Assembly: GCA_032209605.1 (NCBI GenBank) | Contig: JASFXZ010000028.1 | Location: 3,854,941-3,918,940 of the forward strand | Direction of reading: 5' to 3' | Length of the DNA stretch: 64,000 nucleotides | From: Mactromeris polynyma | Taxonomy: Eukaryota; Mollusca; Bivalvia; Venerida; Mactridae | Shown here: one piece after another, positions 25,709-37,041 of the stretch | Layout of the letters: each line of letters begins with the position of its first letter | How positions within the stretch are numbered: the stretch's first letter is position 1 | Translations under genes and position numbers: made by a program | The notes under the pieces: generated by a model | Seen by the model: only the letters and a program-made list of their open reading frames with translations | What the model was told of the DNA's origin: nothing | Databases searched by the model: none

Positions 25709-25909
25709 TTAAATACCAAGTATTTTTAAGGCCTGTACAATGACAGAAAAGTTTTCCATATACTTTGATCTGTTGTGAAATGTACCCTTTAATGTCACTA
25801 GCATGAATACGAAATGGCCAGTCAGTAATTTAGCATTATGTAAGTTCTTTATTGTATCTCTCAACCCCTTAACATCAGTAAGTAGTTCTATAAACATTGA
25901 AACCTCCAT
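25709..25909 (-). CDS. Candidate small coding segment, unrecognised
   Basis: 66 codons with ATG in a good context (AGAATGG) and mixed hydrophobic and charged composition (MEVSMFIELLTDVKGLRDTI, then NLHNAKLLTGHFVFML). A possible donor, CTTG|GTATTT, lies just before the stop. Joining it directly to the segment at 25058-25258 does not keep the frame with either acceptor I tried. No family recognised; may be chance. Confidence 0.18.
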   Translation of the reverse strand: MEVSMFIELLTDVKGLRDTIKNLHNAKLLTGHFVFMLVTLKGTFHNRSKYMENFSVIVQALKILGI

Positions 25910-26292
25910 TCTTACTGTGAGCTATATAACGTTAATGTGAAAGTCCTTTTTTTAAATGAAATCTGTTTGGACTATTTCAACAGGAATGTTACGGTAATTT
26001 TATAAAAGGCTTTGCCGTGTGTGGCCACACACAGAAAAGAAGTAAAAGTTGAGTTAATTTATTTAATACCACAGAAATCCATTTTGTTGAGGAAAAAGAA
26101 AAATTTTGAGACGATGCAAATGAAACTGCCATGACCAAATTGTCCGAGACAAAAGAGTTAATTCAGCAAGTTCAATCAGTCATTTAATAACAATAATAAT
26201 GAAAAACTAAACATGTACCTCTAAGTTATGTGGGTGGGGTGCTGAAATTTAGCAATAAATCAGGGAGAAATTTTAGCAAATTATAAATCAGA
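25910..26292. other. Non-coding spacer
   Basis: AT-rich, no recognised feature. Confidence 0.5.
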
Positions 26293-26571
26293 CATATTAT
26301 GGACAGTCCGTTGACCTACATATATTATGGACAGTCCGTTGACCTACATATATCATGGACAGTCCGTTGACCTACATATATCATGGACAGTCCGTTGACC
26401 TACATATATCATGGACAGTCCGTTGACCTACATATATCATGGACAGTCCGTTGACCTACATATATCATGGACAGTCCATTGACCTACATATATCATGGAC
26501 AGTCCGTTGACCTACATATATCATGGACAGTCCGTTGACCTACATATATTATGGACAGTCCGTTGACCTAC
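26293..26571. repeat. Minisatellite array, 28-bp unit, 10 copies
   Basis: The unit runs CATATATCATGGACAGTCCG, then TTGACCTA. The first two and last copies have ATTATGG for ATCATGG. One copy has TCCATTG for TCCGTTG. Confidence 0.95.
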
Positions 26572-27963
26572 TATAAAGAGGCTGCAGATTGTATGCCACA
26601 ATTCTTTACCATTATAAAATCATTATAAGTCTTGCAGTTAAACCTTACAATTTGAACTATTCAGTTTGTCTATAAGATATACACAATGAATCTTCTGAAA
26701 CTCAAACAAATGCTGCAGTATAAAGGAAATCATGGCTAAATCAGGCTTTGACAAAATATTTTGCTTGACATTTTGGTTTTTATGAGTCTTTTCCAGCATA
26801 CAGTAATTAAATTCTTGAGATTAATTCAGGGACAAATAATGCAACTGAGACAAAAATATGTTTTCCGTTGCTAGGCAACTAAAATTTATCAAGTTTTATG
26901 TTTTGTTCATCTAAATTAATTTGATAACATTGAGAAAGCTTACAGTTAGAAGAAGACAAAAACTAATTAGAACGTTGATACTTAAAGGAGATTAGTGTGT
27001 TAATTGAAAGTTCTCTGCATTGAGGTATTAAGAAGAGAACGACTCGATTTAAAACATTGAAATTTTAAACTCCAAGTTAATTATCATAGTCGCTGTGCAT
27101 TGCAAAATGATTTGTCTGACTGTGTTAAAGCACTATTGTAAAAGTAGTTCAGCTGTATATGATTGTCAGCTGACATAAGGTCTATCAGGAAAGCAATCTT
27201 ATATACCCAACACTGACCAACCATAACTGGTCTTGACTCAATGTTTGGAATACTGTAACCTTGTTCTTGCTTGTTCTTGTGAGCATTCAGTCACTCAATG
27301 ATCTCTATACAATCTGATAGAACCAGGACAAACTTTATCATCTACCTTCCTAATGTAATACTTCATTAGAAAAATAACATATAATATTAGAAGTGTGGTT
27401 TCTTATTTTGGACTTGGAAGCAGTGCAATCACAGCCTGGTCATATTTGGAGAAAGTACAAGATGTCAGCCAAAGATCTTATGTTTGCAGGTTGAGGTAGA
27501 ACAACAATCTGCTACACAATGTGACCCTGATTCAAACACAGCATTCATAATTTGATAATTTGTATCAATCCTACAAACAGGACATTCTGGATTTAATGGA
27601 ACAGGTAAATGTCCAAGCAGATCAGACAATAGATGGTTTACTTTATTGTAGCAAAACATCTTTGAACAACCCTCTTTCTTGAAGTTCTAAATATAATAAC
27701 AAGTTTAAAGCATAAATTATGTGTATTTAACAATACTATTGAAAATAGGGGTATTTCTTAATATCAAATTGCATGATCTGTCTATAATTAAAAGGCTGAT
27801 AATTACAGATATAAAACAGCCAGGATGTCTCAGGCAAAATTGTGAGACGTTATATAAATATTACCTGAAATATGATGACAATTAAAGAAATATTATCCCT
27901 AAAAGGCATTCATTTCAGTAACAGAATTACATGTATGTGTGTTGCCGTTTTTAAGAAATAAAC
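26572..27963. other. Non-coding DNA with one cysteine-rich open segment
   Basis: A minus-strand open segment at 27465-27659 encodes PECPVCRIDTNYQIMNAVF and a cysteine-rich tail. It shows no complete zinc-binding domain I can name. Otherwise the stretch is unremarkable. Confidence 0.45.
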
Positions 27964-28682
27964 GATAGAAATATCATCACTGTATGTGAGGTATGATAGA
28001 AATATCATCACTGTATGTGAGGTATGATAGAAATATCATCACTCTATGTGAGGTATGATAGAAATATCATCACTCTATGTGAGGTATGATAGAAATATCA
28101 TCACTGTATGTGAGGTATGATAGAAATATCATCACTCTATGTGAGGTATAATAGAAATATCATCACTGTATGTGAGGTATGATAGAAATATCATCACTGT
28201 ATGTGAGGTATGATAGAAATATCATCACTGTATGTGAGGTATGATAGAAATATCATCACTCTATGCGGGGTATGATAGAAATATCATTACTCTATGTGAG
28301 GTATGATAGAAATATCATCACTGTATGTGAGGTATGATAGAAATATCATCACTGTATGTGAGGTATGATAGAAATATCATCACTGTATGTGAGGTATGAT
28401 AGAAATATCATCACTCTATGCGGGGTATGATAGAAATATCATTACTCTATGTGAGGTATGATAGAAATATCATCACTCTATGTGAGGTATGATAGAAATA
28501 TCATCACTGTATGTGAGGTATGATAGAAATATCATCACTGTATGTGAGGTATGATAGAAATATCATCACTGTATGTGAGGTATGATAGAAATATCATCAC
28601 TGTATGTGAGGTATGATAGAAATATCATCACTCTATGCGGGGTATGATAGAAATATCATTACTCTATGTGAGGTATGATAGA
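27964..28682. repeat. Minisatellite array, 31-bp unit, about 23 copies
   Basis: The unit runs GATAGAAATATCATCACTGT, then ATGTGAGGTAT. Variant pairs CTATGCGGGG followed by ATCATTACTC recur at about 28261, 28416 and 28632, at spacings of five and seven units, which shows block duplication. Confidence 0.95.
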
Positions 28683-29689
28683 ACAAAATATATAATGGTA
28701 GGACACTGTTGGGTTTTCTGTTTTACATTACCCTTATAATTAATTATAAACTGTTTCAAACTGTGAGACAAGTTTCCAATGCACACTATTTGTTCATGTA
28801 CATATATAGTAATTACCCTAGTATTAACCCTAGGTTATAGTAATTGATTCATGTTAATAATAACAGATATACTTTTATATCAAAGCAAAATTACATCTGT
28901 TGTAGTATAAAACAGACAGAAGATTTACGATGTCAATAAAGGACTTCACTTTGAAGAGTTAAGCTTAGTTAATACACCCAGAACTAATTTTTTAATTGGA
29001 TAATCCAAATAATCTGGTTGTTCAATTTCGACATAAAAGTGAAAATACCTTTACTAAATATACTAAAATAATATGGTCCAGTATTTATACAAGGCATTTC
29101 ATGATTTTACGGTTCTATTGTGCATGGATAATATGTCTATAAAAGGCTTAACATAACCAAATACTGGCTTTATGTAAAATGATATAAAACAGATTGTATG
29201 CCACTCTTTCATTAGACCATAATTCTAAGCTTGATTAGCAATGTAATTTAACAAATAGATTCTTTCAATATCAGTACATTTTTGCAGTTCAATTTTAAAC
29301 TCAACAAAAGCTGATCGAACACAATAAAATGTATGTAGGCAAAATGTCACATGGTATCACTGTCCTAACAATGGGTGGGTACATTTAAAGGTACGGGTAT
29401 CCATAAAATCTTGCATCATTATCATCGCAGTTTTCACATATTTGCTAAAATTTATTGAAATGAAATGTAAGACTAAAAGCAATTAACGGAACTATATACA
29501 ATGTAGCTTGGACAAGAGAGAAAGCCTCTAATGTATGTAAATATAACCTAGGTATCCACATGCATAAATTGCTTTGTATGACTAACTATAATCATTGAAA
29601 ATTCAATTGATTCAAGAAAAAGGAGTGGTCATTTCAAACACTATTTGTACATATTGCTGTACGTAACGTGCTTATATTGGATAATGGGT
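28683..29689. other. AT-rich flank of the LINE
   Basis: No coding or RNA signal. The exact 5' end of the LINE may lie in its last 60 bases. Confidence 0.5.
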
Positions 29690-29846
29690 TGGATAATCAC
29701 GTGACGTGGTGAGCGGTCACACATTTTGAGCTCTGATAAAAAAATAAAATTAAGCGCTCAGTTTTGGACATAAATCAACCTTATGGTGCTAAATATATTT
29801 GGAAATAATCATTGTTGGAAGTGCAAAATTAAAAAAAAGTTAAATT

Positions 29847-31061
29847 ATGAGGAATAAACGTGGCAAAGGAAATAAAACAAGTGCGGTCACTGAAGGTCGT
29901 ACTGTCATCGAAAATGGCGGCCGTGGACGTGGACGTGGCAAAAATGGACATAACAAACGTAAGAGATTATCCACAGACGGAACATCTGAACCAGGTTTGA
30001 CTATTGATGATAATACCCAACAAAGCATTAACGTGTCAAAGGCATTATTTAAAGGCCTCAGTACGGATGATAAGTTAGTTGCCCTATTTGACATGATATC
30101 ATGTGTCAACACTGTATCATCGAAAGTGAACAAAATTGAAAAAACAATTGAGAACCTTTCTGCAATCACTGATATAAACAATACCCAAATTAAAATATTA
30201 AATTACAAAAGTATCGATCAAGAGGCAAGAAGCCGCCGAAATAACTTGATATTTAGAGGTATCTCAGAGAAGTACCCGTATGAAAATTCCGAACAGGTAC
30301 TTGCGGATTTCATCGAAGATTATCTGAAGCTAGAAGCTAGTGAATTATACGTAGAATCCGTTCATCGTATAGGCGCCCCAAGGTATGGCAAAACACGACC
30401 GCTTATATGTCGCTTCTCCAGCCAACGAGACGTTGAACGGGTTCTTTCAGTCGCTTTTGAGTTGAAGGGAACGAACTTTGGTATCAATAGGGACTACCCT
30501 CCCGAGATTGTGCAGGCGAGATCCCGCCTCTGGGACCTTTTCAAATCGGAAAGGGACAAGCACAAAAAGGGTTCTGTGTTCATTGGATTTCCAGCTAAAC
30601 TCATCGTCAACAAGAAAGTGGTAAAGGACGAATTCCCTGACTGGCATGATGTTATGCAACAGTCACGTGTGAATACGCTGCATACATATAGTAGTGTCAA
30701 ATCCAGTAAATTGCTTCAAGAAAAAAGTGCTCATCATAATATAACAACCCAAAATAAATTCACGCCCCTCGTCGAGTCAGATAGTTCTGGTGCGGAATCA
30801 TCAGTATGCATGAGTGTGCACGACACTTGCGATACCGATGAAGAGCTTGACACCTACAGTGCGGAAATGAATAAACCTCAAAAATGTGCAAATGAATTCA
30901 CTACTCGCCAACGAAAAGGTTTCGATCGTCCGCTTAACCTAAGTGTTACTTCGTCAACTCCACATACCTCATCACCAGTTAGACTACCACCTGATAGACA
31001 TAATTCCCCTAAACATGGTGCTTCAGGAGGTCCGGCGGATACTAACATTCATACCCAATAG
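29847..31061 (+). CDS. LINE ORF1 protein (RNA-binding chaperone type), 404 aa
   Basis: The start ATG has A at -3, and an in-frame TAA lies two codons upstream. Residues 1-45 are basic, with an RGRGRG run at about 26-31. About 80-125 is a likely coiled coil. From RRNNLIFRG (130-138) to about 265 the sequence matches the L1-ORF1p-like layout of an RRM followed by a C-terminal domain, with INRDYPPEIVQARSRLW at about 213-229. The C-terminal 130 residues are polar and probably disordered. In related elements this protein coats the element RNA and acts as a nucleic-acid chaperone during target-primed reverse transcription. The frame ends at UAG 31059-31061, and ORF2 continues in the same frame. Confidence 0.85.
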   Translation: MRNKRGKGNKTSAVTEGRTVIENGGRGRGRGKNGHNKRKRLSTDGTSEPGLTIDDNTQQSINVSKALFKGLSTDDKLVALFDMISCVNTVSSKVNKIEKTIENLSAITDINNTQIKILNYKSIDQEARSRRNNLIFRGISEKYPYENSEQVLADFIEDYLKLEASELYVESVHRIGAPRYGKTRPLICRFSSQRDVERVLSVAFELKGTNFGINRDYPPEIVQARSRLWDLFKSERDKHKKGSVFIGFPAKLIVNKKVVKDEFPDWHDVMQQSRVNTLHTYSSVKSSKLLQEKSAHHNITTQNKFTPLVESDSSGAESSVCMSVHDTCDTDEELDTYSAEMNKPQKCANEFTTRQRKGFDRPLNLSVTSSTPHTSSPVRLPPDRHNSPKHGASGGPADTNIHTQ

Positions 31062-34000
31062 GAACTCGGGGCAAATGTCAACAATATTGACAATAATTGT
31101 GTATTGACTCCAGATGACTCTGTTTATAAAACTAATAGTGAAACAGACTATAGTAATAACACCCAACTGAATATGCACGATCTAGTTACAACACCGACTA
31201 TAAATATCACGTGCTCAATACCGAGGGTAATACACCCCGAAAACTCTGATAAAAACTTGTGTAATGATTATTGTAACAATGATACTAGGCAGCTAAAACT
31301 TGGTTCGCTTAATGTATGTGGTCTAAAAAGACGTTCGAATTTTCCAGAATTTGTATCCCTTATTAACAAATATGATATGTTTTTTGTCTCTGAATCGAAA
31401 CTTGACCAACATGATATCATTTTTATTGATGGCTATACATATATTAATATACCTAGAAAGAAAAAATCATATAGAAAATCTGGTGGAATCGGTGCTTTTG
31501 TAAAAAATGGCATATTTCCGTATATTGAGGTAATTGAAACCCAGTGTGATTATTTAATGTGGCTAAAACTGAGTAAAAAATATACTCAGTTAGATGAGGA
31601 TGTAATGTTCGGAACCGTCTATGTGCCACCCATACATTCACGCTTTTATAATAACGATGATTATGAAATATTTGAAAATGATATATCTGATACATGCAAC
31701 AAATACTCTTATGTATACTTATTTGGTGATTACAATGCTCAAACTGCCGAGTTGTTAGATTACACACTTGTTGATAATTATTTAGCGGATTATTTTGTTT
31801 TAGACAATGATGCGATCACTTTTTTAGATCAAAAATCAAAAATGCAATTGTATAACATTAAACTTAACCGGAAATCACAAGATAAGAAAAAAAACAATCA
31901 TGGATATAAATTGATAGAAGTTTGTAAAAACAATAATCTGGTAATACTAAATGGCAGATCCGGGAACGATAAAAATATAGGTAATATGACTTTTAGAAAT
32001 ACGTCCGTGATTGATTATGCTATATCTACAATAGAGGGATACTCACTTCTAAATAACTTTAATGTACTAGACCTTGATAGATTATTCTCAGACGGACACT
32101 CTTTGCTAGAATGCAGCCTCGATCTAGTCTCTAAACATGATACAAAAAATAAAGAACTAGGGGCTAAACGACATTGGGATGATCTAAGATCAAACGAATT
32201 TAATAATAACATACCAAATCAGGCAATAAATGATATAATTAATGACATTCAGGAGCATAGACTGCATCCTAACCAAAACTGTATTGATGAAATTACGGAA
32301 TCATTAAATAGTATCTTTCTTAGTAGCGCTAACAAAACGTTCCAACCAAACAGCAGTACTAATAGTCAAAACCGGCCGAATGGTAAACCATGGTTTGGCT
32401 ATGATTGCAAAAGAGCAAAAAAACATTATAACAAGGCAAGAAAAAAATACAATAAACACCCATGTGAAGAGAATAGGTTATCTCTTAAGTTGATGTGTAA
32501 AACATACAAAAAAACCATGAATAAATACATAAATAAATATAATAAGAATAATGAAAGCAAATTAAGAAAAATGCAAAGCAAACGCCCTAAAGATTACTGG
32601 AAATACTTAAATAAGGTAAACAAAAAGAAAAATATAGAAACTCCCTCATTAGAATCTATGTTTAACCACTTTAAGGAAGCTAGTAATAATACTAACCTTG
32701 ATACAGACGATGCTGATATAAATGAAAGAATTGATTTGACTAATGATAGTATATTGAACTCAGAAATTACACATAGCGAAATAATCAAATGCATAAAATC
32801 GTTAAAAAACGGGAAATCAGTAGGAATAGACGACATCCTAAATGAATATATAAAATCATCTAGCGATAAATTATTGCCGCTGTATGTTTCTCTGTTTAAC
32901 CTTATACTAGATAATGGTATAATACCAGTAAAATGGACCCAAGGAATAATAATACCGATCTACAAGAATAAAGGGGATACACTATCCCCAGAAAATTATC
33001 GACCTATAACTCTACTTAGCTGTGTAAGCAAGCTCTTCACCTCTGTACTTAACAATAGATTAAATACATTTCTTGACGAGAACAATGTTATGATGGAAAA
33101 TCAAGCAGGTTTCCGACAAAATTACTCAACCTTAGACCATGCGTTTACACTTAACTCAATTATTGAATTACTAAGACACCAGAAAAAGAAGATATTTTGC
33201 TTATTTGTAGATTTTTCCAAAGCTTTCGATAGTGTTTGGAGAATTGGTTTATGGAGAAAACTACTTGATTATAATATAAATGGTAAATTCTTTAGATTGG
33301 TCCAAAATATGTATTCAAATATTAAATCATGTATTTCTCTAAATGGAGATAAATCACCATTCTTTGAATGTAATTGCGGAGTCAGACAAGGTGAAAATCT
33401 CTCTCCAGTACTTTTTTCCTTATTTTTAAACGACTTGGAACTGTTTCTTGTAAACAGAGGCCATACAGGTATTGAATTGCACGAACCCGACAATGAAACC
33501 AATATATTACTGAGAATTCTACTCCTCCTTTATGCTGACGATACAGTCCTGATCTCAGAAGATCCGGTTAAATTACAAGAAATTCTAAATGACTTTGTAG
33601 TGTATTGTGATACTTGGAATTTAAATATAAACATTAGCAAAACAAAAGTGCTTATACTTGGTAGCAAAAGTGACAATAAGTACTCATTCAAAATCGGGGA
33701 TACACCTTTAGAAATTGTTAAAAACTATAAATATCTTGGTACTCACTTTGCAAAATCAGGCAGTTTTCTAACCACAAGAAAATGTTTAGCACAGCAAGCT
33801 AGAAAAGCTATGCATCTACTATATAAAAGAATTAACAACCTCAACTTACCATTTGATCTTATGTTTAAACTGTTTGATAATACAGTTGTACCCATTTTTA
33901 CCTACTCCTGTGAAATTTGGGGTTATGAAGATTGCTCTCTTATGGAGAAAATCCATTGCGACTTTATAAGAAAAATATTTCACCTTAAGAAAAGCACACC

Positions 34001-34697
34001 AAGATATATGCTTTACGCCGAGTCAGGCCGATATCCAATCGAAATAACAATCAAAAGTAGAATGATCGGTTTTTGGAACCGTTTAATGACAGGAAATAAA
34101 AATAAAATAGCTTTTCAATTATATCAGTACATGCTTAATATACCTGAATTTCAGTCCAAATGGCTCTGCAAAATTATCTCTATATTCAACGAAATAGGGA
34201 GAAATGATTTATGGTTAAACCAAAATGATTTGCAACCTAAATCAATCAAAACAACAGTTAAACAAAGCCTAGTAAACCAAAATATACAAAACTGGCAAGC
34301 GTCACTAAATAACTCAAACAAAGGCAACAGTTATGCATTCCTAAAAGAAAATATAAAATTAGAAAAATACAGCACCGATCTAAACAAGCAAGAGTCAATT
34401 AACTTAATAAAATTCAAAACAGGAAATCACCATTTTCCAATCGAAACAGGAAGATGGTCGAACACTGATATAAGTGAAAGAAAATGCAATTTGTGTAACC
34501 TTAACGATCTGGGAGACGAGTACCATTACCTTCTCAAATGCCCCTTCTTTGGATCAGAGAGACATAAATTCATAAAACGTTATTATTACACCCACCCTAA
34601 CATGCTAAAGTTTAAAGAACTACTCACAAATCCACGCGTGCAAGTACTTCAAAAAACATGTAAATTTATCAAAATACTTCTGGAAACGGTCAGATAA
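31062..34697 (+). CDS. LINE ORF2 protein: AP endonuclease and reverse transcriptase
   Basis: The frame is open from the codon after the ORF1 stop (31062). The first in-frame ATG is at 31173, within NMHDL. Numbered from the in-frame TTG at 31104 (1197 codons): the endonuclease spans about 64-340, with LNVCGLK (69-75), SESKL (96-100), GDYNAQ (208-213), SVIDY (301-305) and SDGHSLL (329-335). The reverse transcriptase spans about 560-890, with NYRPITLL (631-638), FVDFSKAFDS (701-710), GVRQGENLSPVLF (759-771), YADD (810-813) and a KTKVLILG motif. A C-terminal zinc knuckle has C1128, C1131, H1141 and C1146. All catalytic landmarks look intact. The protein would nick target DNA and copy the element RNA in place. 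Codon use is AT-rich like the surroundings. The start is uncertain: readthrough of UAG 31059 or initiation at 31173. Confidence 0.9.
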   Translation, partial: ELGANVNNIDNNCVLTPDDSVYKTNSETDYSNNTQLNMHDLVTTPTINITCSIPRVIHPENSDKNLCNDYCNNDTRQLKLGSLNVCGLKRRSNFPEFVSLINKYDMFFVSESKLDQHDIIFIDGYTYINIPRKKKSYRKSGGIGAFVKNGIFPYIEVIETQCDYLMWLKLSKKYTQLDEDVMFGTVYVPPIHSRFYNNDDYEIFENDISDTCNKYSYVYLFGDYNAQTAELLDYTLVDNYLADYFVLDNDAITFLDQKSKMQLYNIKLNRKSQDKKKNNHGYKLIEVCKNNNLVILNGRSGNDKNIGNMTFRNTSVIDYAISTIEGYSLLNNFNVLDLDRLFSDGHSLLECSLDLVSKHDTKNKELGAKRHWDDLRSNEFNNNIPNQAINDIINDIQEHRLHPNQNCIDEITESLNSIFLSSANKTFQPNSSTNSQNRPNGKPWFGYDCKRAKKHYNKARKKYNKHPCEENRLSLKLMCKTYKKTMNKYINKYNKNNESKLRKMQSKRPKDYWKYLNKVNKKKNIETPSLESMFNHFKEASNNTNLDTDDADINERIDLTNDSILNSEITHSEIIKCIKSLKNGKSVGIDDILNEYIKSSSDKLLPLYVSLFNLILDNGIIPVKWTQGIIIPIYKNKGDTLSPENYRPITLLSCVSKLFTSVLNNRLNTFLDENNVMMENQAGFRQNYSTLDHAFTLNSIIELLRHQKKKIFCLFVDFSKAFDSVWRIGLWRKLLDYNINGKFFRLVQNMYSNIKSCISLNGDKSPFFECNCGVRQGENLSPVLFSLFLNDLELFLVNRGHTGIELHEPDNETNILLRILLLLYADDTVLISEDPVKLQEILNDFVVYCDTWNLNINISKTKVLILGSKSDNKYSFKIGDTPLEIVKNYKYLGTHFAKSGSFLTTRKCLAQQARKAMHLLYKRINNLNLPFDLMFKLFDNTVVPIFTYSCEIWGYEDCSLMEKIHCDFIRKIFHLKKSTPRYMLYAESGRYPIEITIKSRMIGFWNRLMTGNKNKIAFQLYQYMLNIPEFQSKWLCKIISIFNEIGRNDLWLNQNDLQPKSIKTTVKQSLVNQNIQNWQASLNNSNKGNSYAFLKENIKLEKYSTDLNKQESINLIKFKTGNHHFPIETGRWSNTDISERKCNLCNLNDLGDEYHYLLKCPFFGSERHKFIKRYYYTHPNMLKFKELLTNPRVQVLQKTCKFIKILLETVR

Positions 34698-35203
34698 CTC
34701 CATTTAATAAAATTTAACGCTCCATAACAATCTAATATTTCTATAATCTCATAAAGAATAATCATTCTGCACACATCTATATTTTAAATACAGAACACAT
34801 GTATATCAGGATATAACTCGACTTAATAAACATTTACAAACTGTTAGTACCACGTGACTTAAATGACAGCTATACTATTATACTACTAGTCTAACAAAAA
34901 CACTCGCAACTGATTCACGTGAAGACCGAGTCTCAATTTTATGAATGGAATTCCAACACTTACTCTAGTAATATAGTCTTTTCCAACTTTTTGTCATTAA
35001 ATAAATCAGACATTTGTCTCTACATACCAACCATATTTCAATATAATATCATATTCTCTGTTAGTGAAATTTATTCCTCACTATCATACCTTCTATTTCA
35101 CCACGTCACCGATACTGTTTAATTTGTATTATGCAATGTACTCTCATGTGTTATATTATGTAACTTGAGAAAATAAAATGTATGTTCTGTTCTGTTCTGT
35201 TCT
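34698..35203 (+). other. LINE 3' UTR and repeat tail
   Basis: About 500 bp follow the ORF2 stop. AATAAA is at 35172-35177, then four TGTTC repeats end the element. A terminal simple repeat in place of poly(A) is usual for CR1-like LINEs and serves as the recognition end for reverse transcription. Confidence 0.7.
35172..35177 (+). promoter_or_regulatory. Polyadenylation signal of the LINE
   Basis: AATAAA lies about 7 bp before the TGTTC tail, the position expected for 3'-end processing of the element transcript. Confidence 0.5.
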
Positions 35204-35417
35204 ATAACATACGAAATTGGTCTCCATTTCTTTATATGCATAAATATATTTAAACAAATCAATTAAATGAGCCATCTGCTGATACTCGGCATTGAACAAA
35301 CCTTTATAGTACATGGGTGGGATATACAAGTGTTTAGATGAATGTCATACAAAGGAGATTTACGAATTGATGATCAATTGGTGGTTTTAGTTCCATAGAT
35401 AAATAAAGTACAATAAA

Positions 35418-35490
35418 ACCTCAATATTAAGACCATCATTGGGTCTCTAGAAAACTGGTCTTCTTACTGAGGTGGTCTTAATATTGAGGT
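35418..35490. repeat. Perfect 18-bp inverted repeat with 37-bp loop
   Basis: ACCTCAATATTAAGACCA at 35418-35435 and its exact complement TGGTCTTAATATTGAGGT at 35473-35490. A partial third version (AGGTGGTGAGGTTTTACTGT) follows at about 35545-35564. It may be the end of a small dispersed element. Confidence 0.8.
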
Positions 35491-35609
35491 TGAATAAAGA
35501 GCAAAACACTGAAACTGGACTTGAAAATGGTGATCTTATTATAGAGGTGGTGAGGTTTTACTGTACTACAGTTGATGTAACAGGAGGTGAAAGCACATGT
35601 GAACCGTGT

Positions 35610-36952
35610 GATATATTATACAGTCTAACCTGGTTATATAAACACCGAGCCTGAACAGATACCACTTGATATATAATACAGTCTAACCTGGTTATATAAA
35701 CACCAAGTCTGGACAGATACCACATGATATATTATACAGTCTAACCTGGTTATATAAACACCAAGTCTGGACAGATACCACTTGATATATTATACAGTCT
35801 AACCTGGTTATATAAACACCAAGTCTGGACAGATACCACATGATATATTATACAGTCTAACCTGGTTATATAAACACCAAGTCTGGACAGATACCACATG
35901 ATATATTATACAGTCCAACCTGGTTATATAAACACCAAGTCTGGACAGATACCACATGATATATTATACAGTCCAACCTGGTTATATAAACACCGAGCCT
36001 GGACAGATACCACATGATATATTATACAGTCCAACCTGGTTATATAAACACCAAGTCTGGACAGATACCACATGATATATAATACAGTCCAACCTGGTTA
36101 TATAAACACCGAGCCTGGACAGATACCACTTGATATATTATACAGTCCAACCTGGTTATATAAACACCAAGCCTGGACAGATACCACATGATATATTATA
36201 CAGTCCAACCTGGTTATATAAACACCAAGCCTGGACAGATACCACATGATATATTATACAGTCCAACCTGGTTATATAAACACCGAGCCTGGACAGATAC
36301 CACATGATATATTATACAGTCCAACCTGGTTATATAAACACCAAGTCTGGACAGATACCACATGATATATAATACAGTCCAACCTGGTTATATAAACACC
36401 GAGCCTGGACAGATACCACTTGATATATTATACAGTCCAACCTGGTTATATAAACACCAAGCCTGGACAGATACCACTTGATATATTATACAGTCCAACC
36501 TGGTTATATAAACACCAAGCCTGGACAGATACCACATGATATATTATACAGTCTAACCTGGTTATATAAACACCAAGCCTGGACAGATACCACATGATAT
36601 ATTATACAGTCTAACCTGGTTATATAAACACCAAGCCTGGACAGATACCACATGATATATTATACAGTCCAACCTGGTTATATAAACACCAAGTCTGGAC
36701 AGATACCACTTGATTTATTATACAGTCCAACCTGGTTATATAAACACCAAGCCTGGACAGATACCACTTGATATATTATACAGTCCAACCTGGTTATATA
36801 AACACCAAGTCTGGACAGATACCACTTGATATATTATACAGTCCAACCTGGTTATATAAACACCAAGCCTGGACAGATACCACATGATATATTATACAGT
36901 CCAACCTGGTTATATAAACACCAAGCCTGGACAGATACCACATGATATATAT
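35610..36952. repeat. Minisatellite array, 58-bp unit, about 23 copies
   Basis: The unit runs GATATATTATACAGTCTAAC, then CTGGTTATATAAACACCAAG, then TCTGGACAGATACCACAT. Variants are GTCTAACC or GTCCAACC, CCAAGTCTGG or CCGAGCCTGG, and CACATG or CACTTG. They recombine freely along the array. It is unrelated to the other 58-bp array at 37958. Confidence 0.95.
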
Positions 36953-37041
36953 AGAAAGTACTAAAGTGGTATTCACTAAGTTTTGTCTAAAGATTTTCAT
37001 CATATATGGCATTTTTTCCATAACAGATAAGATAGTGTCCA

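Larger units (their letters stand above)
29690..35203 (+). mobile_element. Full-length non-LTR retrotransposon (LINE) with two intact ORFs
   Basis: The element has a short 5' leader, ORF1 (RNA-binding), ORF2 (endonuclease and reverse transcriptase), a 3' UTR of about 500 bp with AATAAA at 35172-35177, and a short repeat tail TGTTCTGTTCTGTTCTGTTC at about 35184-35203. An AP-type endonuclease, the absence of a visible RNase H domain, a C-terminal C-X2-C-X9-H-X4-C motif and a simple-repeat tail instead of poly(A) point to the CR1/L2/jockey-like branch rather than L1. I cannot fix the clade. Both frames are free of internal stops and frameshifts, so the insertion is young and possibly competent. 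It is antisense to the TTC28-like gene. The 5' boundary is an estimate and I found no target-site duplication. Confidence 0.85.

Noticed and set aside
27465..27690. RING-like zinc finger exon
   Set aside because: Several cysteines occur (PECPVC, CVADCC) but the spacing does not fit a RING or other finger I can name, and the splice sites are weak.
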